Source: a virus
DNA length: 25,061 bases
Virus record (IMG/VR): IMGVR_UViG_3300032116_001224
Coordinates: 1-25,061 of that record
Direction: 5' to 3' (one strand)
The number at the start of each line of letters is the position of its first letter. Within the stretch, counting starts at the first letter, position 1. Below are positions 13,010-19,892 of the stretch, piece after piece. Made by a program: the position numbers and the translations under genes. The notes beneath the pieces are model-generated. The model saw only the letters and a list, made by a program, of their open reading frames with translations, made no database searches and was not told the DNA's origin.

Positions 13010-13766
13010 TGCTAAACACATTAGGGCATTCAATCAAACGCTTCTCATGCCCGAAATAATCCAATACACAGCCTTCTTCAGCATTGAACCATTGCTGCAC
13101 ATGGTCGTCTAATCGGCTGTTAAAGTTTTGCCGTGCAGATGAGTTTTCCAACTTGCGCCTGATGTTGTTGCGCACAAATGAAAAGTGGTGCATTTCAATT
13201 TCTGACCTGCTAAATGGCAAAAACTTAGTCGTGTGCATCCTGCGGGTTGGATCAGAATAAACCGGATAATGGTCAATCATGGCGTGCGATTTATCAATGC
13301 GATGAAACAACGGCACATAATACTCCTCCGGAGGCCACAGCTTTAATGTAGGCCGTTTGTAATACGTTTGCATTTTGCAGGCTGAACCGTCAAAATCTGA
13401 CGCAATAAAACGCTCATAGCAGGTTTGGTACTGGTCTGTATGATAGTACTCATCGCAATCCATGTGAGCCATTACGGTGCAGCCGTTTTTCTTACAATAA
13501 TCAGCGCCTATTTGCCGCTTGGCCTTTTCCTTTTTAATCGGGATGCTGCCATTTGTTTCAACAACCGCAATTTCATCAATTAAGCCCAGTTCACAAAGGC
13601 GCAAACATTCTGAATACCCACCGGTATAAAATTGGCCGTGATTCGAGGTTGTTTGAACCACGGCCACAATGTAATCAGCAATGGGACGCACGCACATGAT
13701 GGAGCCGTCAAGCAGTTCTTCACCGTCAAAAACATTGTATGCAATACCAAGTTTGTGCATTACCAT
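12999..13766 (-). CDS. Glycosyltransferase, GT-A type (last gene of the glycan operon)
   Basis: The 255-residue protein has a GT-A Rossmann-like start (DYIVAVVQTTSNHGQFYTGG), EIAVVETNGS (65-74), and the metal-binding motif MDCDEYY (102-108), with D103 and D105 as the DxD pair that holds the nucleotide-sugar metal ion. The C-terminal part is rich in His and aromatic residues (EIEMHHFSFVRNN). Donor and acceptor cannot be told. It may also start at ATG 13760, which overlaps the previous stop as TAATG. It is the last gene of the operon and meets the plus-strand gene end to end. Confidence 0.7.
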   Translation of the reverse strand: MVMHKLGIAYNVFDGEELLDGSIMCVRPIADYIVAVVQTTSNHGQFYTGGYSECLRLCELGLIDEIAVVETNGSIPIKKEKAKRQIGADYCKKNGCTVMAHMDCDEYYHTDQYQTCYERFIASDFDGSACKMQTYYKRPTLKLWPPEEYYVPLFHRIDKSHAMIDHYPVYSDPTRRMHTTKFLPFSRSEIEMHHFSFVRNNIRRKLENSSARQNFNSRLDDHVQQWFNAEEGCVLDYFGHEKRLIECPNVFSINL

Positions 13767-13978
13767 TTATTTTTTGGGCATTCCTCATCCATTGCCCTGT
13801 GCTTGGCAGGAAGATAGCACCCACACCCGCCATTGCGCAGTTTGCAATATTTGCTTTTGCCAAATTCGCTTACAGGGCAGGCATCACAAATCCCCTTGCG
13901 TTGCTTTGCCACATCTTCAACCAACTCTTTTGTGAACAGCAAATTGGTAAAACCTTCAGCTATTGATTTTAGATTCAT
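13760..13978 (-). CDS. Small Cys-rich protein, possible zinc-binding
   Basis: This 72-residue protein begins MNLKSIAEGFTNLLFTKELV, then CDACPVSEFGKSKYCKLRNG and GCGCYLPAKHRAMDEECPKNKW. Seven cysteines between residues 31 and 67 are spaced as CxxC, C, CxC, C, which suits a zinc ribbon or iron-sulfur site. Similar small Cys-rich proteins are common in phages of this group (recollection). It lies between a methyltransferase and a glycosyltransferase with overlaps on both sides, so it may be an adaptor for one of them. Function unknown. Confidence 0.55.
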   Translation of the reverse strand: MNLKSIAEGFTNLLFTKELVEDVAKQRKGICDACPVSEFGKSKYCKLRNGGCGCYLPAKHRAMDEECPKNKW

Positions 13979-14610
13979 GCAGGCAATATTACAATTACGC
14001 CACGTTTTGCACCGGTTGCCTGGCTGTTGTACTCCACGCGGTATTTACCCGCGCCATATATCGCTTCAATACCGTCTTTGATGTAATCCCATTCATATAC
14101 GATTGAGCCGTATGTATCAAATCCAAGTTCAGCATTGCCAAGTACTTTAAAATCATGTATCGCAATAACAGGCTTAAATCCGTATTCTTTAATCAGTGCC
14201 AGCTCATCAAGCAGCGGGTTGTACTCGCCCCAATGCGCATCCAAAAAAAATAACGTGTTGGGCTTTTTACCTTGCTTTGGCCGTGCTTCAAAAATGGCTT
14301 TTAATACTTCAGCAGAATTGCCAAAGTGCATGTTTACATTTTCAACTCCGGCAAGTGTTTCTTTTGCTGCGGCAAAGTTCTCAGCATTAATTTCAATGGT
14401 GTCAACCTTTGCAGCCATGTTAGCAAAGTGCCGCGTAGTTGCGCCCCTGAAAGTGCCGGTTTCAACAATCCAAGTAATTTTGTTTTCTGTGGTGATTTTT
14501 TCAAACCATTCCTTGAGGAAGGTGTCGCCCTCAAAGCCAAGCGCATTTTGCGCCAAGTATTGTTTATTGTTCATAAGATAAAATTGTTTCAGTTTTGTAA
14601 GTAGGCCCAT
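13975..14610 (-). CDS. SAM-dependent methyltransferase (class I)
   Basis: The 211-residue protein has a class I methyltransferase fold: motif I WIVETGTFRGATTRH (47-61, the SAM-binding Gly loop), acidic E73 at the end of the second strand (VDTIEIN), and the fourth strand TLFFLDAHWG (119-128), followed by IHDFKV. A small N-terminal helical part precedes it. This is the arrangement of Methyltransf_24/TylF-like enzymes acting on sugars or small molecules. Among glycosyltransferases, an O-methylation of a sugar is likely. A GTG at 14613 opens the frame, but the ATG at 14610 overlaps the previous stop as ATGA and is chosen. Confidence 0.75.
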   Translation of the reverse strand: MGLLTKLKQFYLMNNKQYLAQNALGFEGDTFLKEWFEKITTENKITWIVETGTFRGATTRHFANMAAKVDTIEINAENFAAAKETLAGVENVNMHFGNSAEVLKAIFEARPKQGKKPNTLFFLDAHWGEYNPLLDELALIKEYGFKPVIAIHDFKVLGNAELGFDTYGSIVYEWDYIKDGIEAIYGAGKYRVEYNSQATGAKRGVIVILPA

Positions 14611-15284
14611 CACATTCCTTTCATTTTAAAAATGGTTGTATCGGTAACAGGCCAATCTTGCCCAACGTAGCACAAATGCTCAGTAGGCTCATGTAATATG
14701 GGGTTGCTTATTTCAGTATGCACGGCAAGTGATAGGCATGTTTGGTCTTGCCGGTGAAACAAAAAACGCGAGTCTTTGCTGCCCCATCCGTGATGACGAG
14801 GACCGTTAAATATGCCATCTTTTGCTGATTGTAAAAACAATTCGCACACCGCTTCTGCGTCTAAATTGGACAAATCAAGTCCAAAAACGCAACTCCAAAT
14901 CTCAGGTAAATGCTCTGCCGTGTTGCGGCTTATGTTAAAGTATTCCAATGCCTTGTCATTACTTGTTTGCGCGCAGTTGTAGCCCGATTTTATAAAGTAA
15001 TAGCCATCGCGCTCAATAATGTCAAAGATAGGCTGTATGTCTTTTATAGCCCATATTGAACAATCCAACCAAAGGATGCGTGTTGCGCCTTGGTGAATGG
15101 CCGTGTAAATCTCTGCCGCCTTTACCGTGTACGGGCAGGAGTGCAAAAAGTACGGGTTGGTGTCAAGGTTTGTTTTGCTAAATGACAATTCAAAACCTTT
15201 CATGCCTTGCAATGATTCACGCAGGCGTTTTTGCCCATCTGCATACCAACCGTTGCCAGTATAACCGTTAATTACTACATTCAT
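14610..15284 (-). CDS. Probable glycosyltransferase
   Basis: The 224-residue protein begins MNVVINGYTGNGWYADGQKR, with the core strand TRILWLDCSIWAIKD (68-82). Here LDCS places D74 and S76 where GT-A enzymes hold DxD-type metal ligands. The C-terminal half contains a His-rich segment (PRHHGWGSKDSRFLFHRQD). The motif is a variant, so a hydrolytic or a non-canonical GT-A enzyme is possible. Overlaps with both neighbours (ATGA) fix it in the operon. No signal peptide; cytoplasmic. Confidence 0.55.
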   Translation of the reverse strand: MNVVINGYTGNGWYADGQKRLRESLQGMKGFELSFSKTNLDTNPYFLHSCPYTVKAAEIYTAIHQGATRILWLDCSIWAIKDIQPIFDIIERDGYYFIKSGYNCAQTSNDKALEYFNISRNTAEHLPEIWSCVFGLDLSNLDAEAVCELFLQSAKDGIFNGPRHHGWGSKDSRFLFHRQDQTCLSLAVHTEISNPILHEPTEHLCYVGQDWPVTDTTIFKMKGM

Positions 15285-15862
15285 TTGGCTGCTGTTTTAT
15301 GTGAATCGTGTTGGTACAGGTGCAAAACGTGCGGAATGTGATGGCTTGTTTCGCACAAATCATTTATTGCTTGTGAAAATGGCTCATCTTCGCCCCAATT
15401 TGAATCTCCGAATAAGCAATTTTTGGCAATTTCTGTAAGGTAAACATTGCAATGCCATGCGGGCCGCTCAGTAATGCCATTTGAATTAAACGCTTGCAAC
15501 TCGCCTTTGTGCTTAAAATGTACAATGCTATGCGCGGTGTTTATGCGCGCAAGCTGATTGAAGGTGATCAAATCAACATTGGTGTCATGTATCGCGTTGC
15601 AAATCTCGTACACGTAATTGGCGGTCACATAGTCATCATCATCCAACATAGTGCAGTATTTGGCGTTTGCTTTTAAAGCCAAGTTTACCAATTCCTGGCG
15701 CTTTTGTCCAATGCTTAACTGCTTATTGTCAATTAATGTAATTATTTTTACCTGCTCAGGCCGTTCATATTCAGATATTTGGCGCTGCAACTCGTCAAAT
15801 ATTAATTTCAGCTGTTCAATTCTTTCAGGAATAGACGGTATAAGTATAGCTAATGTTTTCAT
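15281..15862 (-). CDS. Family 2 glycosyltransferase (paralog 1)
   Basis: The 193-residue protein begins with KTLAILIPSIPERIEQLKLI, the usual GT2 first strand. It then has IITLIDNKQLSIGQKRQELV (40-59) and the metal motif MLDDDDYV (72-79, D74-D77). Short for GT2 (typically 230 or more), it lacks a membrane anchor. It is clearly related to the next upstream gene at 15859-16461, with shared DNKQ-x2-IG-x-KRQ and DDDD blocks, so the two are tandem duplicates with divergent C-termini. Donor and acceptor are unknown. Confidence 0.78.
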   Translation of the reverse strand: MKTLAILIPSIPERIEQLKLIFDELQRQISEYERPEQVKIITLIDNKQLSIGQKRQELVNLALKANAKYCTMLDDDDYVTANYVYEICNAIHDTNVDLITFNQLARINTAHSIVHFKHKGELQAFNSNGITERPAWHCNVYLTEIAKNCLFGDSNWGEDEPFSQAINDLCETSHHIPHVLHLYQHDSHKTAAK

Positions 15863-16461
15863 TTAGTAAACCCGTATTTTTTATTGTGTGGTATATGTGT
15901 GGTGTACCTATAGTGAAACATGGGCTTATTGATAAACACCTCATCCTTGCACAGCAAGGTCACTTTATCGCTATACTCTTTATCCTCACCAAAACGTTTA
16001 TCAAGAAAGCCTACCAATTTTGCAATGTAAGACTTGACCGGATTGAAATGCGTTACGTTACGCACATAGTCATATCCTGCATAGTTATCTTTCCAGTCAG
16101 GAAATTGCAGGCTGTGGCAGCACATTTGAGGTTGCCGGCCATTGGTGGTCATGCGTATAAGCATACCAATACAATCAGGCTTTGTTTCTAATGCGGCCAC
16201 CACTTCAGCCACATAATACGCCTCCGGCCAATCGTCATCATCAAAGAATACAACGTACTCACCTGCGGCCATGTCAAGCAGCTTTTGCCTTTTTGCGCCA
16301 ATAGTCATTTGCTTATTGTCGCTAATGCTGCACACCTCCACAATGTCTTGATACTTGTTAATCTCAATTTGGCGGTTAAACTCCTGAACCAATTGATTAA
16401 ACTGCTGCTGACGTTCCAGCACCGTTGCTATCAGTATCGATAGTTTTTTGTTTGAGTTCAT
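15859..16461 (-). CDS. Family 2 glycosyltransferase (paralog 2)
   Basis: The ATG at 16461 (MNSNKKLSILIATVLERQQQ) is chosen because it gives the normal GT2 N-terminus; an earlier ATG at 16542 adds 27 residues that look like out-of-place coding. The 200 residues contain CSISDNKQMTIGAKRQKLLD (44-63) and VVFFDDDDWPEAYYV (70-84, D74-D77). It overlaps the 75-residue gene upstream by 65 bases in a different frame, unusual for this phage. C-terminal region is rich in His and Tyr (FHYRYTTHIPHNKK). It may add a second sugar after paralog 1. Confidence 0.75.
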   Translation of the reverse strand: MNSNKKLSILIATVLERQQQFNQLVQEFNRQIEINKYQDIVEVCSISDNKQMTIGAKRQKLLDMAAGEYVVFFDDDDWPEAYYVAEVVAALETKPDCIGMLIRMTTNGRQPQMCCHSLQFPDWKDNYAGYDYVRNVTHFNPVKSYIAKLVGFLDKRFGEDKEYSDKVTLLCKDEVFINKPMFHYRYTTHIPHNKKYGFTK

Positions 16462-16624
16462 CGTATTTCTGTTTGTAAAAGGTGATGATGTTTTGCGCAA
16501 TTTCTGATTGTGGGTCTGCTGCAATGGAAAGCAAATGGCCAACCATTATACGGTTTTGCTCGCTTGCTTTTTCAAATGCTTTCTTCCACTTGTTGCGTTC
16601 TGTTTTAAATGCTTTGCCGCTCAT
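16397..16624 (-). CDS. Small helical hypothetical protein
   Basis: The 75-residue protein is highly charged and helical (MSGKAFKTERNKWKKAFEKA in its first 20 residues, FYKQKYDELKQKT near 49-61), ending in a Ser/Gly/Ala tail. No family recognised. Its ATG overlaps the stop of the preceding glycosyltransferase (ATGA), a strong sign that it is translated. Its 3' part overlaps the next glycosyltransferase by 65 bases. It could mediate assembly of the neighbouring enzymes, but function is unknown. Confidence 0.5.
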   Translation of the reverse strand: MSGKAFKTERNKWKKAFEKASEQNRIMVGHLLSIAADPQSEIAQNIITFYKQKYDELKQKTIDTDSNGAGTSAAV

Positions 16625-17325
16625 ATTTGTTTCAGTTTACTTTTTACCCAATTAATAGTGCCTTGGTCTTGTATTTTGCCAACCGGATTATCGATATCAA
16701 ACCCGCGCTTCCAATAATCCAAAAAAACGCGTTCGCCTTCGTTCCATGTTGCATCAGCCCGTTGGCTTACGCTATCTTTTTTTATGCCATCAGCCTGCGA
16801 ATAGTGCTTATGCCTAAAGTGCAAATTGCTCACAATCTTGCGGCCTAATAAATCAGCCACGCAGGTCATGTGCGTGTCGCAAAACATGTGCTTGTACATG
16901 GGCGGGTAAATGTAGCCAAAGCGGTTATAATACTCCCTATCCATTATTGGCAGCGTAATTATCCACCCTTGCGTGCCGTCTTGCGTTTTTAGAATCCAAT
17001 CTTTGCAGTCGCCTACCTCAGCAGCAATAAGTTCATCCCAATGTACGGCAGGCTCAAAATCATCGCTAATGCAAATAAGCACTTTGCCCTTTGCCACGCC
17101 TGCCGCATTGTTTACCGCTTGCACCGTTGATGATGGCACAGGATTGATAAATACCTGATTGGATGCAAACAAGCGCATGTATTCATGCAATTGCGGGTCA
17201 TCTGCGTCAATGCTCAAAATATACTCATACGTGTGCAGGCTACTAATGTTTGACATCCACTTTTGGTATGTCTTGTACGCCAAATGAGCTCGGCCACGGC
17301 TGGGATGTATTACGCTAAATTTCAT
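16621..17325 (-). CDS. Glycosyltransferase-like protein, GT-A type
   Basis: ATG at 17325-17323 overlaps the previous stop as TAATG; a TTG at 17331 is an artefactual earlier start. The 234 residues begin MKFSVIHPSRGRAHLAYKTY, a GT2-type nucleotide-binding start. Then come EYILSIDADDP (34-44) and VLICISDDFEP (82-92), with SDD (D88, D89) as the metal motif. The C-terminal part includes DRKYYNRFG-like segments, H/Y-rich stretches and a Lys-rich end. The enzyme has no membrane segment. Donor unknown. Confidence 0.7.
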   Translation of the reverse strand: MKFSVIHPSRGRAHLAYKTYQKWMSNISSLHTYEYILSIDADDPQLHEYMRLFASNQVFINPVPSSTVQAVNNAAGVAKGKVLICISDDFEPAVHWDELIAAEVGDCKDWILKTQDGTQGWIITLPIMDREYYNRFGYIYPPMYKHMFCDTHMTCVADLLGRKIVSNLHFRHKHYSQADGIKKDSVSQRADATWNEGERVFLDYWKRGFDIDNPVGKIQDQGTINWVKSKLKQI

Positions 17326-18008
17326 TAGCAAAGGTTTTTTATTTTCTGTGGATGAAAGGCTAAATACGTGCTGAATATACGCTCAGCAATAAAGGCGTGC
17401 ATAGTGTAATAAGGTTTGCCAATGCTGCGCATTAGTTGCGCTTCTGTATTATGGTTGGTATTGCCAACCCTGTACGGCATACGCTTGTTTAACTCATCCT
17501 GCAAATCCTGATGGGTTTCCAATACGTTCACGCATGGAAGCAGCCAATTGTCAACAAAATCTTTATACACGCTTAATTTGGTCACATGCGCGTTTTGATA
17601 CACCACCGGAGTGCGCGGTATGGTGCGCAGGTTAAAATGAAAGCCAATGCGCTTAAACATTTCCTCTGCCATCATAATTATCCCATTGTGCCATACTTCG
17701 CCCTTTTGCCAAATGTTTGGATGCGTAAGCGCTGAAAAAAAGGTGTAGACATCATGCTTATATTCATCCTGCTCAATGCGCAGGCGCAAGTTGCTGATGC
17801 TAATTGGCACTTTCATTTCGAATTTCCATGAAAGCACGCCAAGGTAATCGCAGGCAAAGTCATTGGAAGCAAACAAATCGCAAATAGTACGGCTTTCTAA
17901 TGTAGGGTATGGCTCAAACCGCTTGCTGTTATCAATGCCAATACACCCAGGATGCAGCTTTGCCTTTGTTTCAGGTGAATAGTAAATTTGATACAGGTCT
18001 GTTTTCAT
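17325..18008 (-). CDS. Putative glycan-biosynthesis protein of unknown family
   Basis: The 227-residue soluble protein begins MKTDLYQIYYSPETKAKLHP and has a core FACDYLGVLSWKFEMK (about 52-67). A regular helical/beta mix without a clear DxD follows, and the C-terminus is HPQKIKNLC. Similar pieces (DYLGVLSWKF) occur in bacterial capsular-type glycosyltransferases, as far as I recall, but I cannot name a family. It begins the series of enzymes in the operon, preceded by the 58-residue gene through an ATGA overlap and followed by TAATG. Confidence 0.5.
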   Translation of the reverse strand: MKTDLYQIYYSPETKAKLHPGCIGIDNSKRFEPYPTLESRTICDLFASNDFACDYLGVLSWKFEMKVPISISNLRLRIEQDEYKHDVYTFFSALTHPNIWQKGEVWHNGIIMMAEEMFKRIGFHFNLRTIPRTPVVYQNAHVTKLSVYKDFVDNWLLPCVNVLETHQDLQDELNKRMPYRVGNTNHNTEAQLMRSIGKPYYTMHAFIAERIFSTYLAFHPQKIKNLC

Positions 18009-18181
18009 GAAATTTTAGCCAACCAATCATACGCCTTGTTAAACCTGCAACCGCAACTCTTTGGAATGCCTGCCTTACTTGCTTGGGCAAGGTCAAATAA
18101 TTGCTTCCATAACGGATTGTTGCGCGGCATAGCACGGCCACCGGCAGCATCTATTTGTGTTTTCAGTTCTTGCGGGGTCAT
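18005..18181 (-). CDS. 58-residue first gene of the glycan operon
   Basis: Minus-strand ATG 18181-18179, TGA at 18007-18005. The product begins MTPQELKTQIDAAGGRAMPR, contains NPLWKQLFDLAQ and ends in SCGCRFNKAYDWLAKIS. The CGC motif and basic helix recall small phage proteins of this size with a zinc- or DNA-binding role, but none is certain. It shares an ATGA overlap with the next gene. Its ATG lies 4 bases after the -7 box of the promoter at 18186-18219, so the transcript would be leaderless. Confidence 0.65.
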   Translation of the reverse strand: MTPQELKTQIDAAGGRAMPRNNPLWKQLFDLAQASKAGIPKSCGCRFNKAYDWLAKIS

Positions 18182-18185
18182 GTGC

Positions 18186-18219
18186 CAAAATTAATATGTA
18201 GTTTTTAAAAATACAAACA
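18186..18219 (-). promoter_or_regulatory. Glycan operon promoter with near-consensus operator
   Basis: Minus strand: -33 TTTG (18217-18214), 20-base spacer, -7 TAATTTTG (18193-18186). AGTTT-N10-AAACA at 18200-18219 matches the shared palindrome at nine of ten defined positions, in the same place relative to the -7 box. It follows the terminator of the head operon. The predicted start lies at the ATG. Confidence 0.6.
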
Positions 18220-18230
18220 AATTTTTGCAC

Positions 18231-18261
18231 AAAAAAGAAAAGCCCCACATTCCTGCGGGGC
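18231..18261 (-). terminator. Intrinsic terminator after the head operon
   Basis: Minus strand: GCCCCGC (18261-18255) pairs with GTGGGGC (18248-18242), with one G-U, around a 6-base loop. TTTTCTTTTTT (18241-18231) follows. It sits about 37 bases past the stop of the gene ending at 18298 and before the promoter of the next operon. Confidence 0.85.
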
Positions 18262-18297
18262 ATTTTCCAAACCTAACAATATGAAAACAGAACCTCT

Positions 18298-18870
18298 TTA
18301 CAATAATGATTCAAGGTAATTCAAAGTGTCCTCATAGTTACCGTTTTTCAGCAATTGCGGGGCAAGGCCGTCAACGTTACCTGTGAAGGTAAAGGTGTAG
18401 CCAGCAGCATCGCCAGGTGCTGTACCGGTAGTTTGTGTGGCAGCAGTTAATTCAACACCATCGCCTTGGCCTAACAACCAAAAGCGGTTATTAAAGTCAC
18501 GTGCAACAATGTAGAAATTGCCACCAATAAGGCCATCAATATCCAATCTGCTTTGCGCATCTGACTGAATAAATGAACCCGTGAGCGTTTGAGTGTAGTA
18601 TTTATAGCCACCGTCCGTTACAACAAGCTCATGCGTAATTGCTCCGCTCTGCTTTTTAGTGCAGAACTTATAAGCATTTGCGTATGCGCTAATTGCAAGT
18701 CCGGTAACATAAAAAGGCGCTACACCAGTATAGTAGATTCCATTAATGCCTAATGTTGAATCCACGTCATCGTAATTGATGACGTAGATTTCATTAAACA
18801 ATCCTGACTTTCCACGGATATCGTTGCACGATGCGCAATCCAATCCGGCTGTAATTTTACAAGCTGCCAT
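18298..18870 (-). CDS. Probable tail tube or other major tail protein
   Basis: The 190-residue protein is beta-rich and Gly/Thr-rich, typical of tail tube or head decoration proteins. Its N-terminus (MAACKITAGLDCASCNDIRG) has cysteines at 4, 12 and 15, and GQGDGVELTAATQTTGT lies at about 135-151. It is directly after the capsid gene and before the terminator. It has the only clear Shine-Dalgarno in the window, AGGAGGTAA, suggesting high translation, which fits a major structural protein. The family assignment rests on context and general composition. Confidence 0.5.
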   Translation of the reverse strand: MAACKITAGLDCASCNDIRGKSGLFNEIYVINYDDVDSTLGINGIYYTGVAPFYVTGLAISAYANAYKFCTKKQSGAITHELVVTDGGYKYYTQTLTGSFIQSDAQSRLDIDGLIGGNFYIVARDFNNRFWLLGQGDGVELTAATQTTGTAPGDAAGYTFTFTGNVDGLAPQLLKNGNYEDTLNYLESLL

Positions 18871-18876
18871 ATTGTT

Positions 18877-18884
18877 TACCTCCT
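18877..18884 (-). promoter_or_regulatory. Strong Shine-Dalgarno before the tail tube candidate
   Basis: Minus strand AGGAGGTA (18884-18877), with one more A following, six bases before the ATG at 18870-18868. This is a near-perfect complement of the anti-Shine-Dalgarno. It is unusual because Bacteroidota rarely use such sites and no other gene start I checked in this window has one. Confidence 0.7.
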
Positions 18885-18889
18885 ATTGA

Positions 18890-19870
18890 TTAGTAAGCCA
18901 ACACGGTCAATTCATCGTACATGTACTGAGTTCCAATTTTGAACTCACCATCAATGTAAGTCAATTTGTCTTTGCGCTCGTAGTACATCTCAAAGCTGTT
19001 GGTGTCGCTGATAGCATCAGTTCCCAAGTACAGGTTTGATTTAGCGGTGTAAATCGCGCGGTTAGGGAATGACAGGTTGTAGTGGCTAATAGCGTTGCTC
19101 CATTCAGTTGCTTTGTACACCGGAATGCCACGGAAGTAAACCTGACGTGATCCGTTTTCAAGCATCTGCCATGACATATCACCACAGCAAGCATCTTCAC
19201 GAAGCGCGAGGTAGTTGTAGTACAGGTCGCGGGTAAGTTTGAAATACTTCTCATTGTCAGCAACCTGATCTAACAAATCGCTTGCGTTTTCGTGCATTTC
19301 ACGCAGAACGGTTAATGATTGACCAGCTGTTAAAGTATTGCTTTGGAAAGTGTAAGCACGTTGTACGCCATAAGCTGATACACCATTAATCAGTTTCTTC
19401 CACAATCCATCGCAGGTAGCCAATGTAGCGTTGTTACTTTGTGTGTCGCCAAACCAAAGGATTGTGTAAACGTCACGGGCAAGTGCTTCAGACACTTTGC
19501 GCTCAATGTATGTAGCAACTTCAGTTCCGGTAAGGTCATAAATAGCGTTGCCGGTTTTCAGCCATTCTTCCATGAAGGTATCGGCCAAGTTTTTAGCGCA
19601 TTGCTCCAGGTTGATTTTAGCGTCACATACCTCAAGGAATTTATCGGTTAAGTCGATAACATCACCGGCAGTTGTGCGACCGCAGCCTGAAGATGCACGC
19701 ACGATGTCGCGCAGGTTGGTATCAAGTACTACTTGACGCTTAGATTTAACGCCCAGCATAACTTCCACTTCAGAAGTGATGGACGGGATAAGGAATGCGG
19801 GTTTGATAAATACATCATTCGCCTGTTGTCCTTCCCAAGCAACGTTGTCAAAGTTTAAAATGTTTGCCAT
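18890..19870 (-). CDS. Major capsid protein (HK97-like fold)
   Basis: The 326-residue protein fits the size and order of HK97-type capsid subunits after proteolysis. The N-terminal arm (about 1-40) leads to a helical, charged P-domain (about 85-125), then beta-rich A-domain segments (NGSRQVYFRGIPVYKA near 240-255). The end is EFKIGTQYMYDELTVLAY-like. Cysteines cluster in ASSGCGRT (60-67) and DACCGDM (near 226-232). It lies between the protease/scaffold gene and the tail tube candidate. No cleavage site can be fixed by eye. Confidence 0.8.
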   Translation of the reverse strand: MANILNFDNVAWEGQQANDVFIKPAFLIPSITSEVEVMLGVKSKRQVVLDTNLRDIVRASSGCGRTTAGDVIDLTDKFLEVCDAKINLEQCAKNLADTFMEEWLKTGNAIYDLTGTEVATYIERKVSEALARDVYTILWFGDTQSNNATLATCDGLWKKLINGVSAYGVQRAYTFQSNTLTAGQSLTVLREMHENASDLLDQVADNEKYFKLTRDLYYNYLALREDACCGDMSWQMLENGSRQVYFRGIPVYKATEWSNAISHYNLSFPNRAIYTAKSNLYLGTDAISDTNSFEMYYERKDKLTYIDGEFKIGTQYMYDELTVLAY

Positions 19871-19892
19871 GTCTTTATTTGTGATTAAATGT

